NCBI GenBank assembly: GCA_003162425.1
Contig: PMOK01000208.1
Span: 1-37,571 of the forward strand
Reading direction: 5' to 3'
Source: Bryobacterales bacterium
GTDB taxonomy: Bacteria; Acidobacteriota; Terriglobia; Bryobacterales; Bryobacteraceae
Length of the DNA stretch: 37,571 nucleotides
Both the position numbers and the translations under genes were made by a program. Positions 30,712 through 37,571 of this stretch are shown piece after piece (position 1 is the stretch's first letter; each line of letters starts with the position of its first letter). Below the pieces are notes generated by a model. It did no database searches. It was not told where the DNA came from and was given only the letters and a program-made list of their open reading frames with translations.

Positions 30712-33174
30712 CTACTCGTCTCGTAATACTATCGCTGGATCCACCCGCAGCGCTCCGCTTACCGCCACCATCGTCGCTGCCAGCGCGATCGCGAGGACCG
30801 CGGCTACTGCTGAAACTACTGTGATTGGATCGGTTGAAGAAACTTCATACAATACGCTGCGAAAGGCGGGCGTGGCGGCATAGAATCCTGTGACTCCGAG
30901 CAACACTCCCAAGCCGGCGAAGCGCATTGGCCGTGCTGAGAAGAGTCGAAGCACATCCGCGGCCCGAGCGCCCAGAGCTACGCGGATGCCGATTTCCTTC
31001 CGGCTCTGCGCGATGGCATAAGCGAGCGTGGCATAGACTCCCAGCGTCGCGAGCACTGCCGCCACCGCGGCAAATACCGACGATAACCACGCCAGCAGGC
31101 GTTCAGCCCACAGCGTGGCATCCACTTCTTCGGCTAGCGTCCGGATTTCGTAGAACGGCAGGCGGGGATCGAGTGCGTTCAGCGCGCGCCGCACCGATTG
31201 GATGATGCTTTCCGGCCGGTTTTTGGTCCGCACATGCAGAATGAAGCCCGATACGTACTTCGGATCGGAATACGCGAAGTTGTAAATCGTCGGTGGAACC
31301 ACTTCACGCAAGGAACGATACTTCGCGTCGCCCACCACGCCGATGATTTCGTAATCGCCGGGAACAATCTTGTCGGTTCCGATACCGAACTTCCGTCCGA
31401 CGGGGTCCACGCTAGGAAAGAAGCGTCGCACAAATGCGCGGTTCACGATTACGCGACGAGGCTTTGATTCCGGTTCGTCGGCGCGGAAATTCCGGCCGGC
31501 GAGTAACGGGATGCGCATGGTCTCGAAATACTCGGGAGAAATGTAGTTCAAGCTGCTGTTGAGAAAGTCGCGGCGCGGCGCGATTTGGCCTTCGGGAGCG
31601 GCGGTGGTTTTGATGCCGGTGCCACGCATCAGGCCCAGCATGGCACTGCCGGCCGATTCGACTTCAGGCAGGTCGCGTACCGCGGCCAGTAGACGCGTGC
31701 GCAAAGCCGCAGCTTGTTCCACGGTGTAATGCGCCATGCCCGGGTCGAGTGAAAACGTGACGATGTGGTCGCGATCGAAGCCAGGATCGAGCGCGCGGAG
31801 ATGCCGGAATGTCGATACCAACAATCCCGCGCCAGCCAGCAGAAAGGTACACAGACCGATTTGAAGCGCTACCAGTATCCAGCGCAACGGTTGGCGCGCG
31901 GTGCCGCGTGTGGTTTTGAGAGAGGACTGCAAGTTCGAGCGGGTAGCCTCGCATGCCGCGGGGAGACCCGCGAACAGCGCGCACACAACGCACAGTGCGA
32001 TTGCAAACGCCAGCATGCGGCCGTCGGGGCGCAGATCCACGGAAAGCGTCAGCACCGCGGCGCTGAGATCGCGCACCGGTGGAAGCGCACGGACCAGGAG
32101 CGGCGCAGCGGCGAAGGCCACGCATAACCCCGCCGCTCCGCCGATCGTGGTCAAAACCAGGCTCTCGGTCAGCCACTGCCGAATAAGTTGACCGGTAGTT
32201 GCGCCAATCGCAAGCCGCACGGCAGTCTCTTCGCGCCGAGCCGAAGCACGAGCCAGCAGCAGCCCTCCCACGTTGGCGCAGATCATCAGGAGCAGCAGCC
32301 CAACACCGCTCATCAGCAAAATCAACCCCGATGCAAATTTGGGCCGGATCAGGGAAACGCCTTTTCCGATAGGCTGCAGTTCCAGACGCTCGTCGCGAGC
32401 CATGCTGTCCGGATCGGCTTCCATGGTCGCGTGCACAATGGCGGCCGTTTCGGCTCGCGCGCGTTCCAGGCTTACTCCCGGCCGTAGGCGCGCGGCCAGT
32501 GAGTACTCAAACTTGCGAAACGAGTTGGCGTCCGGATTGGTTTTCGAAACCAAACTCGCGGCCATCAAAGGGACGAAAATATCCGGCGACGTTTCCACTT
32601 CGAGCCCGTTGAAACGCTGCGGCATCACTCCCACGACGGTAAACGGGCGATCGTCAAGCGTAATAGTTCTGCCGACAATTGCCGGATCGCGCTGAAGCTG
32701 CCGCCGCCAGTATGGATAGCTCACAACCACGGGCGGCGCTGCGGCCTGTTCCAGTGCGTCGGCTGAAGTTAGAACGCGACCGTACAAGGGTTGCACTCCT
32801 AGAGCGGTGAAGAAATTGCCAGTCACGATCTGGCAGCGAATCCGGCTCACGCCGCTCGAGTCGCGTATCGCGGTATTCGCATCCGCATAGCCGATGATCT
32901 CGGTGAGACTGGTGGATTTGCGTTGCAGCGCTTCAAAGGCATCGTAGCTGTAGTAGCTGCGCGGTCCAAGATTCTGGATCACCTGTACTAGTCGCACCAG
33001 CTCCTCCGGCTTCTTCACCGGAAGCGGCCGCAATAACAACGCGTCCAACAAGATGAAGATCGCGCCGTTTAGCCCGATGCCGAGGGCGAGGGGAACAATC
33101 ACGTAAAGGGAAAACAGCGGCGCTTTTCGAATGAGGCGGAAGGCGTGGCGCAGGTCCCGGACGAAGTCGGTCAC
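30712..33174 (-). CDS. ADOP-family MacB/FtsX-type permease
   Basis: 820 residues from the GTG at 33174, chosen because the frame upstream (to 33318) has no family character and would overlap the divergent gene. The chain begins DFVRDLRHAFRLIRKAPLFS with the first helix YVIVPLALGIGLNGAIFILL, then a MacB_PCD domain (SDPxxVGRTITLDDRPFTVVGVM pattern), FtsX core (LLLLMICANVGGLLLARASA, RREETAVRLAIGAT), a second PCD part and a final FtsX block (AQSRKEIGIRVALGARAADV), ending VSGALRVDPAIVLRDE. There is no ATPase gene next to it. It lies just upstream of the FHA/PP2C/kinase cluster on the same strand, and divergently from hpnB, separated by about 20 bp. Confidence 0.88.
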   Translation of the reverse strand: MTDFVRDLRHAFRLIRKAPLFSLYVIVPLALGIGLNGAIFILLDALLLRPLPVKKPEELVRLVQVIQNLGPRSYYSYDAFEALQRKSTSLTEIIGYADANTAIRDSSGVSRIRCQIVTGNFFTALGVQPLYGRVLTSADALEQAAAPPVVVSYPYWRRQLQRDPAIVGRTITLDDRPFTVVGVMPQRFNGLEVETSPDIFVPLMAASLVSKTNPDANSFRKFEYSLAARLRPGVSLERARAETAAIVHATMEADPDSMARDERLELQPIGKGVSLIRPKFASGLILLMSGVGLLLLMICANVGGLLLARASARREETAVRLAIGATTGQLIRQWLTESLVLTTIGGAAGLCVAFAAAPLLVRALPPVRDLSAAVLTLSVDLRPDGRMLAFAIALCVVCALFAGLPAACEATRSNLQSSLKTTRGTARQPLRWILVALQIGLCTFLLAGAGLLVSTFRHLRALDPGFDRDHIVTFSLDPGMAHYTVEQAAALRTRLLAAVRDLPEVESAGSAMLGLMRGTGIKTTAAPEGQIAPRRDFLNSSLNYISPEYFETMRIPLLAGRNFRADEPESKPRRVIVNRAFVRRFFPSVDPVGRKFGIGTDKIVPGDYEIIGVVGDAKYRSLREVVPPTIYNFAYSDPKYVSGFILHVRTKNRPESIIQSVRRALNALDPRLPFYEIRTLAEEVDATLWAERLLAWLSSVFAAVAAVLATLGVYATLAYAIAQSRKEIGIRVALGARAADVLRLFSARPMRFAGLGVLLGVTGFYAATPAFRSVLYEVSSTDPITVVSAVAAVLAIALAATMVAVSGALRVDPAIVLRDE

Positions 33175-33194
33175 TATGTCACCATTATGTATCG

Positions 33195-34319
33195 GTGCTC
33201 CTGTTTGAGCTAGTTGGTGCGGTTTCGCTTGCGGTATGGATTTACTTGCTGGTTGCGCGCGGCGGCTTCTGGCTTGTGAGGGTGGCCTCGATTCCGAAGC
33301 TGGACGTGCCGCTCGCAAAATCGGTGGTTGCGGTGATTCCGGCGCGAAACGAAGAAGCGGTAGTGGGCCGCGCGATCGCGTCGCTCATCAACCAGGATTA
33401 TCCCGGCTGCTTGCACATCATCCTGGTTGACGACCACAGCACGGATGCGACCGTCGCAGCCGCAGGCACGCACGAACGGCTGCGCATCGTCGAAGCTGCG
33501 CCGCTACCAAAAGGTTGGACCGGTAAGCTGTGGGCGGTTTCTGAAGGACTCAAACGCGGTGCTGAGCTTCGGCCCGATTATTTTCTGTTGACCGACGCTG
33601 ACATCGTGCATGCGCCCGACAACGTGGCTGGGTTGGTTTCGCGCGCTGAGGCCGGCGGCTTGGACCTGGTGTCATACATGGTCAAGCTGCAATGCCGGAC
33701 GTTGGCCGAGCGTGCGTTGATTCCGGCGTTTGTGTTTTTCTTCCTCAAACTCTATCCACCGTCGTGGATTGCCCGGCGCGATCGAAAAACCGCTGGCGCG
33801 GCGGGAGGGTGCATGCTTATCCGGCCGGCGGCGCTCGAACGGATCGGCGGAATCGAGGCTATTCGCCAAGAGTTGATCGACGATTGCGCGCTGGCGCGCG
33901 CGGTGAAGCAGGGCGGCAATATCTGGATGGGACTTACGGAAGAAACTCGGAGCATCCGCGAATACGCTAGCTTCGGAGAAATCCTTCGCATGATTTCACG
34001 CAGCGCGTTTACTCAGCTTGGCCACTCGGTATGGCTGCTGGCCGGGACAATCCTTGGGATGGCCGTGATCTATCTGGCGCCGCCGCTTTTGATTCTGACC
34101 CGCGATCGCATCGCGGCCGCCTGTGGAATGGCAGCGTGGATTTTGATGATGATTTCGTATGCGCCGACGCTCCGTTTTTATCAGCGTTCGGTAGCCTGGG
34201 CTCCGCTGTTGCCGCTAGTCGCGCTGTTCTACATGATCGCAACGGTGGATTCGGCGGTCCGCTACTTCGCCGGACGCGGAGGGCTCTGGAAGGGTCGGGT
34301 GCAGGATTCGGGGCGCTAG
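33195..34319 (+). CDS. hpnB: HpnB-type (hopene-associated) glycosyltransferase, family 2
   Basis: 374 residues, GTG start at 33195. An N-terminal membrane helix is followed by a GT-A domain: VVAVIPARNEEAVVGRAIAS, LINQDYPGCLHIILVDDHST, PLPKGWTGKLWAVSEGLK, and LLTDADIVH with the metal-binding DxD. Then come AGGLDLVSYMVKLQC, LIPAFVFFFLKLYPPSW, AAGGCMLIRPAALERIGG and LIDDCALARAVKQGG. C-terminal membrane segments end GRGGLWKGR. This is the full layout of the HpnB subgroup, which is often found with squalene-hopene cyclase genes and is thought to add a sugar to a hopanoid or related lipid. No other hopanoid gene is in the window, so the substrate here is uncertain. Confidence 0.88.
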   Translation: MLLFELVGAVSLAVWIYLLVARGGFWLVRVASIPKLDVPLAKSVVAVIPARNEEAVVGRAIASLINQDYPGCLHIILVDDHSTDATVAAAGTHERLRIVEAAPLPKGWTGKLWAVSEGLKRGAELRPDYFLLTDADIVHAPDNVAGLVSRAEAGGLDLVSYMVKLQCRTLAERALIPAFVFFFLKLYPPSWIARRDRKTAGAAGGCMLIRPAALERIGGIEAIRQELIDDCALARAVKQGGNIWMGLTEETRSIREYASFGEILRMISRSAFTQLGHSVWLLAGTILGMAVIYLAPPLLILTRDRIAAACGMAAWILMMISYAPTLRFYQRSVAWAPLLPLVALFYMIATVDSAVRYFAGRGGLWKGRVQDSGR

Positions 34320-34322
34320 TTA

Positions 34323-34499
34323 TGCCGAGTACCGCCCGAACCGCATCCGGATATCCATGCGGCGATCGGTGAGTTGCGGGAAGCCGAGGGCGAGTTGCGA
34401 ACGGCCGCAAATGATTTTTGCGGTCATCGTAAGGAAGCTCTGGAAGCCACCAATCGGGCACTCAAGCAGCTTCAGTTGGCGCTGGATTGCGCCCGGTAG
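34323..34499 (+). pseudogene. Remnant or start-less fragment of a small helical protein
   Basis: After the hpnB stop the same frame continues with CRVPPEPHPDIHAAIGELRE, AEGELRTAANDFCGHRKEAL and EATNRALKQLQLALDCAR, ending TAG at 34497-34499. The conserved pattern PHPxIxxAIxxLxxAxxELxxAAxDFxGHRxxALxAxxxALxQLxLAL is that of a small helical family common in bacteria. Here no ATG, GTG or CTG start lies between the hpnB stop and the motif; only a TTG at about 34371 would keep half of it. It is therefore most likely a 5'-truncated remnant, or a gene with an unusual start. Confidence 0.55.
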
Positions 34500-34577
34500 T
34501 GAGAATTCGGAAAGTGAACCGGGTCTCTGGCCGCTTGATTAGCCCCCTTGCTGAGTCTGAGAAGCTGTGGAAAAATC

Positions 34578-34764
34578 GGTTGGCAGGCGAAAGCGCCTGC
34601 CCCACAGAGCAGCCGCAACCAAACGGGCCGACGGGGGCGTCGGCCGCGGACCAGGGGGTCCGCCCCACAAGTGGTCGCGGGCTGCAAAGGTTTTTGGGTC
34701 TAGTAGTAACAAGGATGTAAACCCATGCACGGCAATGTGGGGCAGACGCTTTCGTCTGCCAACC
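34578..34764. repeat. Composite of palindromic repeats B and A
   Basis: Repeat B at 34578-34605 and an inverted, slightly changed copy at 34737-34764 flank the stretch. Between them lies half of element A (34625-34668: the inner ggccgacg-type hairpin and one outer arm, the other arm missing). The remaining bases (34500-34577 and 34669-34736) hold no gene that I can support. It fills the gap between the hpnB remnant and the DUF1015 gene. Confidence 0.75.
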
Positions 34765-34785
34765 CGGCGATCTCTTCAAAAAAAC

Positions 34786-36018
34786 TTAGCGTTCCAACTT
34801 GTGGATGGTCAAGCCGCTGAGCAGCTTTGGATAAAAGTCAGTGGATTTCTGCGGCATTACTCCGCCTGAGAACGCGACGCTGGCCACTTGATCCATTGTG
34901 GTCGGCTCCAGCAGGAACGCTGCATCCGCACCTTCCCGCACCTTGGCGTAGGCGGCATCCAGGCCGCGCACGTACTCGATGTGCTTTTCGTCCCGGACCG
35001 CTTCTTCGCTGATGCCGAGCAGCGAGCCAAGCAAGTATTGATGTAGAACGTTGACGTCCAGCTCGCCGGGCTCGCGGTTGCGTTCGTACAGCGAAATCTC
35101 GCCTGAGCGCAGAGCGATCCCGATCCGAATCTTGGCTGGCGACGGAACGCGAAACAGTTGGCGCAATTCATCCAGGGAACCCAGTTGCCGCCCTTGAACC
35201 TTGGCCAGAAACGTAGCGGGATCAAAGCTGGTTAGGCCGCGGACTACGCGATGCGTGGCCAGAATTTCCAGGCCCGGCGAATGCATGTTGACGAAAGTCA
35301 TCGGGACGCTGGCGGCATCCTTTAAACCCGGGTTGTCGTTGCGGAAAGCCAGCGCAGTTTCGTAGCGGTGGTGCCCGTCGGCGATCAGCAGTTTCTTGTC
35401 CGCTATGGACTCCTGAACGGCACGCACGGCGGATGGCTCGGAAATCCTCCACAGCCGATGTATGGCGTCATATTCGTCCTTGATGACGACACCCGGTGCG
35501 TCCGCCACGGCTGAATCGAGTATCTTGTCGATGGTCAAATCGGGGTCCGGATACAGCAGGAAAAGCAGCTCGAACTGCGCGCGGGTGTGGCGCACCAGCT
35601 CCATTCGATCTTTCTTCGGACCCGACAGCGTCTGTTCGTGCCGATGCACCACGCCGGCTGAATACTCTTCCAGTGCGCCAAGTCCTATGAAGCCCTTGCG
35701 CTCCAAAGTTTGGCCCGTATCGGGGACCGTGAATCGCTGATAGTAAGCGTAGAGGCTGGGCGCGTTCTCGCGTTCCAGGATTCCGTTTGCAATCCAGGCG
35801 CTTAAGGTGGAGGCTGATCGCGTATAAACACTGTCTCGGTCGGAATCCGTGGGAAATCTTTCGCCTAGAATGAGCCGTACCAGATTGTAAGGGCTCAGCG
35901 AAAGATAGCGCGCCTGCATGGCTGGAGAAATCTTGTCATAGGGCTGCGTTACGAGGTTTTCGATAGCGCCGGCTTTCGCACTATAGCGATAGGGTTGGAA
36001 AGGGTAAATGCGTGCCAA
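34786..36018 (-). CDS. DUF1015-family protein
   Basis: 410 residues starting ARIYPFQPYRYSAKAGAIEN, with VTQPYDKISPAMQARYLSLS, SPYNLVRLILGERFP, and the central LLIADGHHRYETALAFRND, the hallmark of the DUF1015 family. PMTFVNMHSPGLEILATHRV and a C-terminal FLLEPTTMDQVASVAFSGGV segment complete it, with MPQKSTDFYPKLLSGL near the end. All family blocks are present and the length is normal. The biochemical role is not settled; some members sit beside serine/phosphoserine genes. The start is a TTG at 36018, which gives the family's usual first residues. Its promoter would lie in the 48 bp after the upstream gene's stop at 36067, where a hairpin is also found. Confidence 0.88.
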   Translation of the reverse strand: MARIYPFQPYRYSAKAGAIENLVTQPYDKISPAMQARYLSLSPYNLVRLILGERFPTDSDRDSVYTRSASTLSAWIANGILERENAPSLYAYYQRFTVPDTGQTLERKGFIGLGALEEYSAGVVHRHEQTLSGPKKDRMELVRHTRAQFELLFLLYPDPDLTIDKILDSAVADAPGVVIKDEYDAIHRLWRISEPSAVRAVQESIADKKLLIADGHHRYETALAFRNDNPGLKDAASVPMTFVNMHSPGLEILATHRVVRGLTSFDPATFLAKVQGRQLGSLDELRQLFRVPSPAKIRIGIALRSGEISLYERNREPGELDVNVLHQYLLGSLLGISEEAVRDEKHIEYVRGLDAAYAKVREGADAAFLLEPTTMDQVASVAFSGGVMPQKSTDFYPKLLSGLTIHKLER

Positions 36019-36046
36019 CCGATCAGGATAGCAAGTCTTGAAGAAT

Positions 36047-36067
36047 GGACAAGCCAGAGGCTTGTCC
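36047..36067. terminator. Small perfect hairpin between two minus-strand genes
   Basis: ggacaagcc (36047-36055) and ggcttgtcc (36059-36067) pair around aga. It lies just after the stop of the upstream gene and 29 bp before the DUF1015 start. Similar short palindromes are common between genes in Acidobacteriota; no T-run follows. Confidence 0.45.
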
Positions 36068-36771
36068 TACTTGTGGTGGAAAAACTTCTGCTTGATATCC
36101 GGCCAAAATTCCGGCAGGATATTGGCCAGGGCCGAAGCGACCAGGCTGGTCCCAAATCGCGTTGCCACTTCAGTTCCGTTGACACTTTTATCGGGATAGT
36201 AGGCGTTGGAAAGAGCAATCCCCAAGGCCATTCCGCCAATATTAGAGTAGTTAAAATCTGTCTTGCCCGCGTCGGTTTTGGTCACCACCACGCGGCTCAA
36301 TGAATAGCCGAGCCGATACCAGAATCGATATTGGGGGCCTCTGCGAAAGTAACGAGGATCTTCATGAAAGATGGAGGAGAGCACTGCATCGCTGAAAAAA
36401 TTCTGCGTAGTAATGTCCGCCACAGCCGCGCCGAACCGCTCGGCGTAGGGTCCGCTGCCTTGCCCGTATTTTGGGTTGTCGTTGTCGGATTGGGACAGCG
36501 CTGCACCCGCGGCACCGGACAGGATCGTAAACGGATCGACAGTTTCTCTTAGAAATAGCTCGAACTTCTGTTTCACGCTCAACGGTGTAACGATCTGGTT
36601 CGGATCGTTGACGGTCTGAAAGTTCGGAATGACGCCCATAATCCGGTCGTTCGAGATGGGAGGTGGCGGGGGAGCGATATTGGCATCGTTCTCCAGAGGC
36701 GTCTGCGCCAGGGAAATCGCGGCAGCGAGAATCAGAAGTGCGAACGATCGTGCGGTGCTAGTTACGCGCAG
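36067..36771 (-). CDS. Secreted acidobacterial protein of unknown function, probable CTG start
   Basis: Read from an ATG at 36639 the protein has 190 residues and starts MGVIPNFQTV. The same frame stays open upstream for 44 codons and encodes a full signal peptide (RSFALLILAAAISLAQT), then LENDANIAPPPPISNDRI joined to GVIPNF, the usual start of the mature part in this family. The only near-canonical start there is a CTG at 36771, with gggagg 5 bases upstream; the in-frame TAA lies before it. The body (SNPxYGQGxxxYxxRxGAA pattern, FHEDPRYFRRGPQYRFWYRL, TKTDAGKTDFNYSNIGG, EFWPDIKQKF) matches an acidobacterial family of unknown role. Alternatives are a frameshift or sequencing error near the start. 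Confidence 0.75.
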   Translation of the reverse strand: MRVTSTARSFALLILAAAISLAQTPLENDANIAPPPPPISNDRIMGVIPNFQTVNDPNQIVTPLSVKQKFELFLRETVDPFTILSGAAGAALSQSDNDNPKYGQGSGPYAERFGAAVADITTQNFFSDAVLSSIFHEDPRYFRRGPQYRFWYRLGYSLSRVVVTKTDAGKTDFNYSNIGGMALGIALSNAYYPDKSVNGTEVATRFGTSLVASALANILPEFWPDIKQKFFHHK

Positions 36772-36878
36772 TTTTGCCTCCCGCTTTTAATTATCGACGG
36801 CGGAGGGGCTAAGCCCGTTACTGAGTAGTGTAAAGATTTGTCGGCAAGCCGGAGGGTGACTGCTAAAATATAAGAACC

Positions 36879-37535
36879 ATGTTACGCATCAACGACGAAG
36901 CTCCTAACTTCACTGCCGAGACCACCCAAGGCACCATCAACTTCCACGAATGGATCGGCGACGGCTGGGCGATCTTGTTTTCGCACCCCAAAGACTTCAC
37001 TCCGGTATGCACCACTGAACTGGGCTACATGGCTGGCCTCCAGCCGGATTTTGCAAAGCGAAATTGCAAGATTATCGGACTGAGCGTGGATCCGGTATCG
37101 AGCCACGGCAAGTGGGCGGCCGATATCGAAGAGACCCAGGGTCACAAGGTGAATTATCCGATGATTGGCGACCCGGAATTGAAGATCGCCAAGCTCTATG
37201 ACATGCTGCCGGCGGATTCCGGAACCACTTCTGACGGACGAACCGCGGCTAACAACGCCACCGTGCGCACGGTATTCGTGGTGGGTCCTGACAAGAAAGT
37301 TAAGCTGATGCTGAGCTACCCGATGAGTACCGGACGCAACTTCGATGAAGTGCTGCGAGTCCTGGATTCCATGCAACTCACCGCGAAGCATAAAGTAGCC
37401 ACGCCGGTGAATTGGAAACAGGGTGACGATGTCATCATACTGCCGTCCGTACCGGAAGAAGAAGCGAAGCAGAAATATCCGAATGGCTGGAAGTCGCCGA
37501 AGCCGTATCTTCGCATTGTCCCGCAGCCGAAATAG
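36879..37535 (+). CDS. 1-Cys peroxiredoxin (Prx6-type)
   Basis: 218 residues with SHPKDFTPVCTTELGYMA at 35-52: peroxidatic Cys44 with Thr41, Pro42 and, later, Arg130 in NATVRTVFVVG form the PxxxTxxC...R active site. A C-terminal domain (TPVNWKQGDDVIILPSVPEE ... KSPKPYLRI) is the extra domain of the Prx6/1-Cys group. No resolving cysteine is obvious: the second Cys (Cys63, RNCKI) sits in the core. It would reduce H2O2 and organic hydroperoxides in the cytosol with an outside thiol. No ribosome-binding site is seen; TAAAAT ends nine bases before the ATG, suggesting a leaderless or near-leaderless mRNA. Confidence 0.93.
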   Translation: MLRINDEAPNFTAETTQGTINFHEWIGDGWAILFSHPKDFTPVCTTELGYMAGLQPDFAKRNCKIIGLSVDPVSSHGKWAADIEETQGHKVNYPMIGDPELKIAKLYDMLPADSGTTSDGRTAANNATVRTVFVVGPDKKVKLMLSYPMSTGRNFDEVLRVLDSMQLTAKHKVATPVNWKQGDDVIILPSVPEEEAKQKYPNGWKSPKPYLRIVPQPK

Positions 37536-37571
37536 TCCCAGGCACCGGCTCCCTCAGAATCTGTGAAAAAT

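Overview
The window reads as a chromosomal stretch of a GC-rich Acidobacteriota member, most like the Bryobacterales/Solibacter group. This is inferred from gene content, not from a database search. The supporting signs are a GWxTD-domain secreted protein, an outer-membrane protein with a carboxypeptidase-regulatory domain, two long ADOP-type MacB/FtsX permeases plus a decayed third, and small palindromic repeat families scattered between genes. I see no rRNA, tRNA, CRISPR array, phage or transposase gene.

Positions 1-6765 (+ strand) hold cell-envelope and secreted proteins: a 5'-truncated GWxTD protein, a carboxypeptidase-regulatory/beta-barrel protein, a bacterial L-type lectin, an HExxH metallopeptidase and a TlpA-like thioredoxin. 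A 51-residue basic protein lies on the minus strand at 4758-4913. Positions 6800-16530 are mostly housekeeping: hot-dog thioesterase, a four-cysteine conserved protein, a TPR protein, GNAT acetyltransferase, bacterioferritin, an M49-like metallopeptidase, the dxr-rseP pair, a 3-hydroxyisobutyrate-dehydrogenase-like protein, a 2-hydroxyacid dehydrogenase and a small MerR-like protein.

Positions 16677-22710 are more accessory. They contain an ADOP permease, a complete palindromic element, a permease remnant, a tightly spaced three-gene cassette of unknown function behind a good sigma70-type promoter, and a PLP-dependent trans-sulfuration enzyme.

The most interesting region is the minus-strand cluster 30659-22746: FHA protein, PP2C phosphatase, Ser/Thr kinase, a single 1082-residue protein joining a RodA/FtsW (SEDS) glycosyltransferase to a class B penicillin-binding transpeptidase, and a second FHA protein. 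The last three genes overlap or abut for translational coupling. The gene set matches the actinobacterial fhaA-fhaB-pstP-rodA-pbpA-pknA/B locus, but here the polymerase and the cross-linker are one polypeptide, and the kinase carries a helical, TPR-like outer region instead of PASTA repeats. The likely role is phospho-regulated peptidoglycan synthesis for growth or division.

Positions 30712-37571 hold a second ADOP permease, an hpnB-type glycosyltransferase followed by a gene remnant and a nest of palindromic repeats, a DUF1015 protein, a secreted protein that appears to start at CTG, and a 1-Cys peroxiredoxin.
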